In this document: in pieces, positions 46,925 through 57,094 of the stretch
Position numbering within the stretch: the stretch's first letter is position 1
Layout of the letters: the number at the start of each line of letters is the position of its first letter
Assembly (NCBI GenBank): GCA_905183005.1
Contig: CAJJDO010000020.1
Location: 638,432-702,431 of the forward strand
Origin: Paramecium pentaurelia
Taxonomy: Eukaryota > Ciliophora > Oligohymenophorea > Peniculida > Parameciidae
Direction of reading: 5' to 3'
Length of the DNA: 64,000 bases
Program-made: the position numbers and the translations under genes
The notes under the pieces: generated by a model
What the model saw: only the letters and a program-made list of their open reading frames with translations
Told to the model about the DNA's origin: nothing
Databases searched by the model: none

Positions 46925-49761
46925 ATGGATTAAAATTAAAACATCAGTCGTTGTACTCTAATGATAAATGATATTTAAAGTGAATCTAATAACAATATTG
47001 ATCATTCTATTATTGGAATAGATGAAACGATTACTAAAAAAGCAGATTTAACATAGAATATGAAATAAAAAACAAAATTTGATCAAACAGAAATTAATGT
47101 CTCATTTCAAAATTTATAAAGTAATTAAACAAGCTCAATTTCTCCAAAGCAGAAATCATTCTCAAAGTTATTGATTTATTTTCATTCAACCAAATATGCC
47201 AACAAAATGTTACAATTCATTAGACCAAATCAGAAATTTTAAAGAAAACATTTTGAAATTATAGATGATTTAGCATCATCTTATAAATATATGAAGAAAA
47301 CATCAAATATTAGTACAAATATAGTTAGATAACATTTATATCTTATTGATTTTAGAATAAAATTAAGAATGAAATATAGAGCATTTAAGACTTCATTAAA
47401 ATAACAGTTACTTTTATGTTTCTCTTAAATTCCATTGATTGAACCTTAAAGTAAATCTAAACTATTATGGGATTTGATATTGAGTGTAATGAGAATGTAT
47501 ATGATAATATGGATGCCAATAGTTATAACATTTCATTCTAAAGATATTGAATAATATCATAGTCTTTTTATATTTTTAACCTGTCTATTTTTTATTTTAG
47601 ACATAATACTTAGAGCATTTACAATTTGTTATGATAAAGGGTTACCTCTAAAAGACAGATTTGAATTAGTTAAAAAGTAATTTACAATTTCAACTTGTTT
47701 GGAATTATTTAGTATACTTTTTGGTATCATACTTGCCTTATCTTTTTTATCAGAATATGAAAGTCCATATATATTAGAAGAGGATGGATGGCCTAGAATA
47801 GTACTTTTACTCTTTTATTAATAAATAATGAATATTTTACAATTTTTTGATACTATTTAACATCAATTAAAATTGAGTAAGTTGAGTAATTCTTTTATTG
47901 AATTGCTTAAATTAGTATTCTTGATTTTATTAATACAACATTTTTGTTGTTGTCTTTGGTAAGAATTATAATTTAATAATTAAGGGTAGTGATAGGTGAA
48001 TATAAATAAAGATAAGATACAATTAATTGGCTTAAAAGAGTTGAAGATGAACCTTGGTAAAATGTTTATTTAGAATCATTTTATTTTATGAGTGTTACAA
48101 TGTTTACAGTAGGTTATGGAGAAATAGTACCAACAAGTAAAATAAAACACTATAATAATATAGATCCTATTGAGAAAATATTTTGTATTTGTTATATGTT
48201 TCTATCAACAATGCAATTATCATTCTCTGTAAATACAATAGGAACTATTTTAACTTAGATAAAAGAGAATAATGAGAAGATTAGATAGAAGATGACATGT
48301 ATAAATGAATATATGAGAGAAAAATAAATTAGTTAAAATTTACAATATAAGTATTTATTGAATATATTTAGATTAGAGTGAGAGAATATTTTAATTTTTA
48401 TTGGGAATAGGAAATAATATAAAAAAAAAATGAATAAAATGATTTGATTTAATTATTACCAGAAGAATTATAAACTGATTTAAAAATTGAGTCAGCATAG
48501 GTTTTAATGAATAAATGTGAATTTTTTAGGTAGTACTTTTCCTAAAAATGTTTACATTAGCTTTTAGAGAAAGTAGAGTTTAAGACATATTAACCTGGTA
48601 TAATAATTGAAAATAATGATCTTAATATATTCATTATAGAATAAGGTATAGTAGAAGTTAAATAATAAAAAGTATAGATTTATATAATTTAAGAGATAAT
48701 TATGTTATTTAAAAGAAAATGAATATTTTGGTCATTTAGAAATGAAAAGTAATTAATCTTCCACATTGCAATATAAGACAGCATCATTTTGTAGTATATT
48801 AATTATTCCAAATAAAGGAGTAAGGGAAGTTTTATAATAAAATGAAGTTGATTAGGAAAAATATATAAAAATGAAAGAAATAATGTATTGTTATGTTTGT
48901 AAAGATAAAAATCATTCTAGTGATGATTGTTATCTTGTTCACTTTGTACCAGATAAAGAAAAAGTTATAAAATAATACAATTTTATTCAGAATTAATATC
49001 GTGATTGTTATAAAAGATCTAGACATAGAAATCATTTTTCTGCCTCTTAAGATTATGAATTGATTTCAAATAGTGCTAAAATTTATCAAATAGAAAATGA
49101 TCAAATTATAGAATAAATAGTTCCTAGTTTATTTTAAGAGTAAAAATAGTAAATTTAAGGATTTGAAGATTGTTTAAATAATGAAAAATTTAATTAAAGT
49201 GATAGCAATTATAGATAAAATAAATATATATGTAAAGTTTCAGCATCTATTAAAATGCTAAGAACATAGACTATTGATATTTTAATGAATGATTATGGTA
49301 TGAAGGAAATGTATGAATTAATTAAATAGAAATATTAAAATATTCATAAATACACTTTGTAATAATAAAATGATCTATAAATGCTTTATAAATAGTTGAC
49401 TAATAAAAGAGAAGAGGATTAAGAAATTTTTGATAAGATCCACAACTTAAGATGCAATAAAGATTGGAATTTGGAGAATGTAGTTAGAAAGATAAATAGA
49501 AGTTATAAATAAGAGTTTCACTAATCTGTTATTGAACAATTTTAGAAATATATGTTGTTTCCTAATTTATTTGTATCTTTATATAAGAGTAAGAAAATAA
49601 GAACATAAGAAGATGAAGAAAGAAGGAATGCATCTGTTATTATTCAAAAATACAAATAAAGTAAAATATGTTAATATATTATATATAAGATCTTAGAAAT
49701 CTAAAGAGAAGAAATGGAAGAATTGTACCTTAATTAATATTTAATATAAATTAATGAATGA
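46925..49761 (+). CDS. CNBD potassium channel 3 with CCHC zinc knuckle
   Basis: 911 residues. The start MDQNQNISRCTLMIN resembles the N-terminus of channel 2 (MNQTNI...HISHCQLMI), which supports the first ATG. Core: LLWDLILSVMRMYMIIWMPI, pore WQNVYLESFYFMSVTMF with TVGYGEI, S6 LSTMQLSFSVNTIG, linker YKVREYFNFYW, CNBD with KENEYFGHLEM, then CYVCKDKNHSSDDC (C-x2-C-x4-H-x4-C) and VHFVPDKEKVIKQYNF. Introns: 47959-47984 (26 nt, AAG), 48137-48163, 48351-48376 and 48672-48693 (22 nt, AAG). It starts 25 bp after channel 2 and its stop overlaps the next gene by 8 nt. Confidence 0.9.
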
Positions 49762-50865
49762 CAATAAGTAGAAAGATCTTGAGAGTCCAATTTTTTCAGT
49801 TGTGTGTTTTTCTGATTCTGTTTTAGTGAGCTTAGGAGGAGGAGGAAAAAGATATGGATTGGTTAATAGTCTAGTATACTTTCAATAATCATTAAGCAAT
49901 TATTTCCAAAACCTATATATGGAATTTTGAAGGATCCTATTAATACTTTATAATTAGGAGATGAGATATTTCAAAGATTAAGATTAAATATGAAAACAGG
50001 ATTAATTGTAGGAAATAGCGATGATTAATGTGTGATATTGAAAGTTTAAGATAACAAGATTTCAATTGTAACTAAATTTTAGACTGACAGAGCACCAAAA
50101 GAACCTTGTTAAAATGATGGTGTTTTCAATTATTAAGGAGATACTTTAGCCACAGGTGGAGAAGATGGAATTTTGAAAGTTTGGAATAAAGATTATTAAT
50201 TGAAATACACAGTGGATATGAAAGGCAAAATTTAATCATTAGATTATCATGTAGCAAATGGAATGGTAAATCTAATTTTGACAATAGCTAATAGTTGCCA
50301 CTGATAATGAAGAATGTAAAATATTAAAAGATAACCACGTGTTGCATAAATTAGATATTTCATCAAATAATATCCATAAATTACAATTTCATTCAGCTCT
50401 ATTCTCATTAGATGGTAATACAATATTTACATTCAAAAATCCTATGAGAGGATCCTCCTATATGACATGTTGGAGAATTGATAATGATAATATTAAACCA
50501 TTAAAAACAATTAAAGTTCATGGACATCCAGTAACTAGTACTTGTTAATCAAAAGAAGGTATGTTTATAGGTATTGGATGTTCAGATGGAACTGTAAAAA
50601 TAATAAATGCAAGGTATTATAGATTTACATATATTAATTTAGAAAATTAGATATTGAATCTAGTAAATAGGCTCATGAACTACCATGTACAGCATTATGT
50701 TTTACTCCAGATTCTAGATTTGTTATATCTGGATCAGTTGATGCCAAATACAGTTTTCTCTAAAATACAAGACCTTAAGGAATGTTTTCTTTACTATCTA
50801 AATTTTGGTTATTAGGTATGTTGTTAGCATACTTATTTATTGTAATAAAGGATTTGTTTGAATGA
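49754..50865 (+). CDS. Sec12/PREB-like WD-repeat protein (Sar1 exchange factor)
   Basis: 345 residues. WD-type beta-propeller ended by a single C-terminal membrane anchor, the layout of Sec12/PREB, the ER exchange factor that loads Sar1 with GTP to start COPII coats. The N-terminus has the characteristic glycine run (SPIFSVVCFSDSVLVSLGGG, then GKRYGLVNSL), later blades include LATGGEDGILKVWNKDYQ and IGIGCSDGTVKIINARK, then CFTPDSRFVISGSVDAKYS, and the anchor FWLLGMLLAYLFIVIKDLFE. Introns: 49874-49896 (23 nt, AAG), 50266-50287 and 50614-50642. The start codon lies inside the last codons of channel 3. Confidence 0.82.
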
Positions 50866-50940
50866 GTGTTTATCAAGTATAATTTAATAGTTTGTTTATT
50901 ATAATTACATTAAAATTATTTTATGTAACTTAATTACAAA

Positions 50941-51390
50941 ATAAAGGATATCTAAACAGAAACTAATTATTTGCTAAATTTAAAATCAAATCATAATGAA
51001 TCATAAGCTAAACAAAAAACTCCTAGTCCAAAAAGACTTCATCCAAATACCAAATAAATATATAAACAGAATCTATATAATATCATCTTTATAAGATGAT
51101 ATTATATAGATAAAGTAGTTGTAAAGAAATTATTCTAAATTTTAGATTCTGATTAAGATGGATTAATCTCAGCCAATAAAGTGAATTATAATAAATAACC
51201 AATTTATTTAAAGAACAGAGTATTTAAATTAAAAATAATCTAGATTACTATTCATTTAGAGCAATCCTTAATACCATTTGATTTTCAAGAATTCTATGGT
51301 AGATTGAAGGATCAAGAAGAGGAATATATTATTACTTTAAAGCTAATAAGCTAATTTTTAGACATTCCAAAGGTCAAAGTACTATTATGA
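50941..51390 (+). pseudogene. decayed copy of the EF-hand gene at 52033-52745
   Basis: Aligns with the 3' two thirds of the intact gene (shared pieces: TNYLLNLKSN against TNYLRNLKSN, KTPSPKR, and LDSDQDGLISANKVNYN), but exon 1 (about 235 bp, including the start codon) is missing and replaced by Sec12-gene 3' flank. A hairpin sequence with an in-frame TGA sits where the intact copy codes for the NISLHDELPTDK region. The second intron region is also altered. It cannot code for the full protein. Confidence 0.75.
51072..51110. repeat. perfect 16-bp inverted repeat with 7-base loop
   Basis: Left arm TCTATATAATATCATC (51072-51087), loop tttataa, right arm GATGATATTATATAGA (51095-51110), an exact reverse complement. 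It lies inside the EF-hand pseudogene at a place where the intact copy has unrelated coding sequence. Confidence 0.9.
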
Positions 51391-51562
51391 ATACTCTTCA
51401 AACATATAAAGAATAAATTATTCTACAACTCGCCAAAGTAGCAAATTACATTAAAAATTTATGATTTTTTTTCTAGTTTCTTCAATTATTTATTAATTTT
51501 TATATTTTTTTATTAAGCCATATAGATTGAGCAATAGTTATGGCAAAATTAGTATTTTAGTN

Positions 51563-51973
51563 TTCCTATATGACATGTTGGAGAATTGATAATGATAATA
51601 TTAAACCATTAAAAACAATTAAAGTTCATGGACATCCAGTAACTAGTACTTGTTAATCAAAAGAAGGTATGTTTATAGGTATTGGATGTTCAGATGGAAC
51701 TGTAAAAATAATAAATGCAAGGTATTATAGATATACATATATTAATTTAGAAAATTAGATATTGAATCTAGTAAATAGGCTCATGAACTACCATGTACAG
51801 CATTATGTTTTACTCCAGATTCTAGATTTATTATATCTGGATCAGTTGATGCCAAATACAGTTTTCTCTAAAATACAAGACCTTAAGGAATTTTTTCTTT
51901 ACTTTCAAAATTCTGGCTATTAGGTATGTTATTAGCATACTTATTTATTGTAATAAAGGATTTATTTGAATGA
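51563..51973 (+). CDS. 3' fragment of a second Sec12-like gene
   Basis: Begins directly after the isolated N at 51562 and matches 50456-50865 with scattered substitutions (for example RFIISGS for RFVISGS). It contains the same 29-nt intron (51722-51750) and the same terminal membrane anchor and TGA (51971-51973). The 5' two thirds of the gene is absent. It is either an allele or ohnologue copy joined to the scaffold, or a truncated duplicate. Confidence 0.75.
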
Positions 51974-52032
51974 GAATTTATTAAGTATAATTTAATAATT
52001 GTTTATTATAATTACATTAAAATTATTTTAAA

Positions 52033-52745
52033 ATGCATAACAGAAACAAAACTAGCAAGTCTTAAATGCAACCTTTAATTTAAATGACTATTGATCTAGG
52101 AAATAATAAATATGATAGGATTGCTCTTTATAGAGATACTGATCCATATTTAGAAGCCAAACAATTTGTTTAAAGAAATCATCTTGCCTAATAAATGGTT
52201 TAAGTCATTTCTAATAGTATTATTAAATAAATGAAAGCCTATGATGAAATTATGATGATAACGTATGTAATTTAATCAATAATTAAAGGACACTCAAACA
52301 GAAACTAATTATTTGCGTAATTTAAAATCAAATCATGATGAATTATAAGCTAAACAAAAAACTCCAAGTCCAAAAAGATTTAATCCAAGTCCCAAATAGA
52401 TACATAAATAAAATCTATCAAGAAGTCCATCTAATATCTCTTTACATGATGAATTACCTACAGATAAAGTTGTAGTGAAGAAACTATTCTAAATTTTAGA
52501 TTCTGATTAAGATGGATTAATATCAGCCAATAAAGTGAATTATAATAAATTACCAATCTAGTTAAAGAATAGAGTACGTAATCAATATAATATAGATTAC
52601 TATTCATTTGGAATAATCCTTAATCCCATTTGAATTTGAAGAATTATATGAAAAATTGAAAAATGATCCATAAGAGGAATATTTTATAACTTTAAAATTG
52701 ATAAGTTAAATTTTAGATATTCCAAAGATTAAAGTACTAATATGA
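52033..52745 (+). CDS. EF-hand protein of unknown function (intact copy)
   Basis: 222 residues. The N-terminal half is polar (YDRIALYRDTDPYLEAKQFV), then a Ser/Pro-rich basic linker (KTPSPKRFNPSPKQIHKQN), then one EF-hand-like helix-loop-helix: VVVKKLFQIL followed by loop DSDQDGLISANK and a helix. The loop has D-x-D-x-D-G and Ile in place but Lys at position 12 where Glu is usual, so calcium binding would be weak. Introns: 52267-52288 (22 nt, AAG) and 52574-52595 (22 nt). It is convergent with the AlkB gene, with only 7 bp between the stop codons. Confidence 0.7.
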
Positions 52746-52752
52746 ATGAATT

Positions 52753-53849
52753 TCAATCATATAAAGAATAAATCATTAAACAACTAGCAAATGTTGCAAA
52801 TTTCATTATAAATCTTTTTACTTTTCTTCTGCTTTCTTCATATAATTATTTAGATTTATATCCTGTTATTAAAGGATCCATTATATTCATCCAAACCTTT
52901 GGGAATTAAGCAATCATTATGCTTACTAAATATCCACATGGTAATATAGGACTTTCAGGATCTATTTCTAATATTTAATATGGTTTTGATGGGTATTTAT
53001 GATGATCACTATGTCTTTATAATTTAAACAATAAATGATTAGTAATTCTATGTGGTGCATTCCATGAATGATGATCACTAATTTATTCATATTCATTATT
53101 CTCCAATAATTTTCTTCTTAAACCATAATGTTCAATATAATTTGAAGCCTCTAAATATGCTATACTTTAATAAACTTATATTAAAAAGTAGATGAATCCT
53201 TTGATTGAATATATTCTATAAATGAAAATGCACATTAAGATATTTAAGATTGTATATCGTTACATCTTTTTCTTTTACTTCCAAGCTTCTTTCCATTATA
53301 TAAATATTGCTTTAGGAATAAATGAATGTAATGATTACCCTTTTTCTGCTGATACTGCATCTAATGGAGTACCAACATATCTATGATGAGTGAATACATG
53401 TTCAATATTGTAATGACAATATAGACTTTTCACTAACGTATAGGTTCCAAGGAACTTATCCAATGGGGTGTCCTTATGTAATAGTTCATGTCCTACTGTG
53501 AAATTATTAGAAGATAGTCCTCCCCAAATGGACATTAATCCAATAGTCTAAAATTTAAATGAAAATAGTATACATCAAACCATGAAACATCATTTTAAGT
53601 TAGATGATTCAAAACAGTAAACATCAAACACCAATCTAATACAATTACTAAATAAAGAGGTATTTTATATGAAATATCATTTTCTAATTCTTTTGTTTAT
53701 TTTGGATTATAGTAATCAAATGAAAGTTTTTCATCTAGCAAAGGTATTATAACATAAATAGACCATAATATCATCCAAGGATTATCAATAAATGTGATAG
53801 TTGATATTTATAAGATTGGCACAATATAGTACAATAATTTTTTTGGCAT
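52753..53849 (-). CDS. AlkB-type membrane alkane 1-monooxygenase
   Basis: 356 residues, membrane di-iron hydroxylase of the AlkB/XylM branch. Helices at the N-terminus are followed by the family's histidine clusters: NNFTVGHELLHKDTPLDKFL (HELxHK), IEHVFTHHRYVGTPLD (EHxxxHH), NYIEHYGLRR and LQRHSDHHKYPSKPYQ, the last two being diagnostic for AlkB rather than for fatty acid desaturases. The enzyme would hydroxylate alkanes or similar terminal methyl groups using an electron donor such as rubredoxin; no rubredoxin domain is fused. One 26-nt intron (53548-53573), with typical ciliate codon use, so it is resident in this genome and not contamination. Confidence 0.88.
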
Positions 53850-54322
53850 AATTAATTTATATTATTATTGGTTAATCTCCTAAATTTTTGATTAATATCT
53901 TAATTTCATTGTACATCTACTCAGATTCCATAAGAATATCAAATATGTATAATAATTGCTATTTTGATGATGAAATAGATATATCTATACATTTAAAATA
54001 AAATGTCTAAAAATATTATAATTATTTGGAAAGAACTTAAGTATACATTAGTAGTTTAAGTTTTATAACATTCTTTTATATATTTTAAATTACCTTCTTA
54101 ATCTGCTGTTAGTATGATTGAAAATAACAAAAATTTATATATTAATGTGTTTTTAGGTTGATAATTTATTATTTTTACAATAATTTTGTACCTTTTTTAG
54201 ATTATTACTAATAATTTAGATTTTTTTGTTTGTTATCTAAGTTCTAGGAATTTATATATATTACTTAATCTTAAAATAAATAGCTTTATTATATAATACT
54301 TAGAGTAATTTCTATAAATAAT
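53850..54322. promoter_or_regulatory. divergent intergenic region, no gene seen
   Basis: 473 bp between the AlkB start (minus) and a kinase start (plus). No supported coding frame on either strand; it presumably holds both promoters. Confidence 0.45.
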
Positions 54323-56018
54323 ATGTAAAACATTAATTATCAGGAAAGCAAATTCTAGTTTTAATGCTTTAGAAAACATCTACTTATAGATACTACGTAT
54401 TATGGATATCTATTATCTAACTAATTGATTCTTGCAACGGTAGTTTGATTGCTTATAAATAATAGGTCAAATAGTCATAGACTCCAAAATATAAAGTGCC
54501 TTTACTATTAACTACTTAAATACATTTCATCACTAAATAGCCTTCAAATGAGATTGAATAGTTTGGTTTTTTATATAAAGAGTAATTCAAATATTTTTAT
54601 GCCAACTCAAATACCATTTTGTAACTTAAAGAACTTATGGCTTGCAAAGTAATGTTTAAGGAAATTAGTGATTTCTATTAACCAATAAGTCTGTTAGGCA
54701 GAGGAGGGTCTTCAAAAGTACAGAATTTGATTTACAGTTTAGGTTTATTTGGTGATAAAAAAAAGGACTAAAGATTAATATGCTTCAAAGTGTGTCGATA
54801 AAAGATACTTAAATGAGGATGGTGGATTTGTAAATATTTGTTATTTAAGATAGAATGGTTTATTTAATGAGATTTAAATAATGTAAAAAATGAACCATCC
54901 AAAAATAATACACTTAGAAGAACTTTATGAAGGAGATAATACATTTTATTTACTTTTAGAGTATTTATAAGGTTAGAGTTTAAATGAGACCTTCAATAAG
55001 AGACAAGTGTTATTTGAATAGGAATAAATATAAACTATAATGTTTGTAAATGAATTTCATAATATTAGCAACTCTTGACAGCTGTTTAGTATATACATTC
55101 TTTAGGAATCATGCATAGAGATTTAAAACCAGAAAATATAATGTTTAAGAGTCAAAATGCTTTTGATGAATTGAAAATTGTAGATTTTGGATTGGCAACA
55201 TCTATTTAGGCTGAGACTTATCCTTATCCAAAATGTGGAACACCTGGTTATGTTGCTCCTGAAATTGCTAACTTAAAAGATTAAAATTAAAAATACGATT
55301 TGATTTGTGATATGTTTAGCGTCGGTTGTATCTTCTATAAATTGTAAATACAGTTTAATTTTTAAGATTGACAGGCAAAGAGTTATTTACAGGAACAGAT
55401 TATTAAGAAATTTTAAAGTTTAATAAAAAATGTTAAATCAATTTTGAACTTCTTACTTTATACAGAGCACCAAAAGAGGCAATTGAATTAATAGCATTAT
55501 TATTAAAGATTAATCCAAAGGAAAGAATAACAGCTTAAGCCGCATTAGAACATAATTATTTTTAATTAAAATTTTAAACTAAAAGAGGCAAATTTTAACA
55601 AAATAATAATAAATATACTCCTGTTTTTTAAACTTAAAATTTTAATCCTAAAGATAATCCTCAAAAATAAAATTTTCATATTGAAGATGATATAGTAGAA
55701 GATGAAAATGCTCATTCTTTGAAAGTACCTGTCATGCAAAATATGAAAACATTTGGTTAATTTGTTTGTAAAATCAAATCCTAAGTTACACCTACTTTGG
55801 CTAGAAGAAACTTTAAAAAATTTTAAACATCAGATTTTAATTCTGCATTATCACCAAACTCACCAAATCCTCTATTAAGTGAGCATAAACCATCTTTAAT
55901 TATAAATGCTTAAACTTAAGAATTTATTAATGAAGTTCATACTAAAAATGAACATAAAATTAATTAAATGGGTTAAATAGATGAAGAACAAGAAGATCAA
56001 TTATAATAAAATATATGA
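54323..56018 (+). CDS. serine/threonine kinase with N-terminal PH-like region
   Basis: 524 residues. Residues 1-120 resemble the PH-like domain of a family of ciliate kinases (TTYYGYLLSNQLILAT, later FKYFYANSNTIL). Kinase domain: glycine loop LLGRGGSSKVYLV, Lys in ASKCVDKRY, catalytic loop GIMHRDLKPENIM, VDFGLATS, CGTPGYVAPEIA, and C-lobe KELFTGTDYQEIL. The order and GTPGYVAPE segment place it near the CAMK group. The tail is Asn/Gln and Ser/Pro-rich. Introns: 54440-54465, 54718-54742, 54830-54853, 55046-55068 and 55344-55366 (AAG); the last two are confirmed by the continuity of the kinase motifs. Confidence 0.9.
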
Positions 56019-56194
56019 TCATTTTATTTTATTCATATATTTAATATCTATATTTATTTATCAATATAAAATTAAATGATACTTAAAAAAACAGAAATAA
56101 TAACAATTATATTAATAATAAATAATAAAATTTTAGATTTAATTATGAATCTTAATAATTTGATATAAAGATTTAAATTAAATATTTATAGCTA

Positions 56195-56867
56195 TCAATA
56201 CAATGATTCATAAGTTGTTGTTCTAGGACCTTGACTAGTTTTTAATTCTAATTAATTAATATATATATATATATATATACTTCTTGATGAAGATTGACTA
56301 TGAAGAGTTCTTTTCACTTATTCTTAAGCAGCTAATAAATTCAAATCATCATTTGTTTCTATTATTTAATTAATTATTTTACTTGTTTTTCTTTATAAAT
56401 TATCTCTATATTTCTTAACCTTTTCGATATCACTAACCCAATTTTTTTTAGAATAAGCTGAACTTGCAGACTATAATCGTTTCAATATTGTTTAGTTCTC
56501 TGAGCATATCTTATTTTATTCTCTTTTTCTCAAATTTTCTAAAGAACTATGAGCTGGGGGTTATTTAAATGCAGCATTTCTTTCTTAAATTTCCATCATC
56601 TTTCTTAATAACTTGCTATTAGATTCTGATATTTCTTTTTCATGAGCTAATATCTATTAAGAAATATATACTATTTGTATATTTATTAACAAGTCTGGAT
56701 AATGAATGTCCTGGTTTCCAAGGTTATGAATTATTAATCAAAGGTTTAGAATTTTAAAGGTTGTTTAAATGCATTAATTATTCCTATTTTATTATGATAT
56801 TACAAAAGCATACCTGAGCTATTTTTTTCTTAAAGCATATTGGATTAGAATGAATTAAGTTCCACAT
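56195..56867 (-). CDS. CFAP97 (hemingway)-domain ciliary protein
   Basis: 190 residues. The central part shows the CFAP97-domain pattern: ILAHEKEISESNSKLLRKMM, PPAHSSLENLRKREQNKI, CSENQTILKRLQSASSAYSK, then KNWVSDIEKVKKYRDNL, equivalent to 'EN..ILKRLQ...Y....W..D......Y..N' of CFAP97D proteins, which act in axoneme assembly in animals and flies. The C-terminus is Ser-rich (LHSQSSSRKLKTSQGPRTTT). Introns at 56248-56280, 56654-56690 (37 nt) and 56784-56813; the first is largely a (TA)n run. Assignment rests on motif reading only. Confidence 0.7.
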
Positions 56868-57094
56868 TAAAAAAAAAAATTAATTGTCTGATTTCCAAAT
56901 AATTAAATTCAAATCAATTAAATTTTATTTTATACAACATCTTTTATAATTTATTATGTTATCATATATAACAATTTGTTATTGATTAATACAATTATTC
57001 AAATTATAATAGATATAGTATGATTATGAACATTAGATAAATAGATTGTTAATTAATTGTTTAATATATATATATATAATATTTAACAAAAAAT

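Noticed and set aside
46899..46964. Extension of channel 2 to a stop at 46962-46964, overlapping channel 3
   Set aside because: Gives a hydrophobic tail unlike its paralogues. A 22-nt TAG intron at 46825-46846 restores an ending (IHPDF) like channel 1 (IHPAK) and removes the overlap.
46925..46990. Fusion of channels 2 and 3 into one polypeptide
   Set aside because: Channel 2 has its own family-like C-terminus and channel 3 an N-terminus resembling that of channel 2, with 25 bp between them.
53335..53535. Short 66-residue frame MSIWGGLSSNNFT...
   Set aside because: It is one piece of the AlkB gene between an intron and a TAA that codes for Gln here.
56248..56280. Alternating TA run as a functional microsatellite or origin element
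   Set aside because: It lies wholly inside an intron of the CFAP97-type gene and is expected in DNA this AT-rich.
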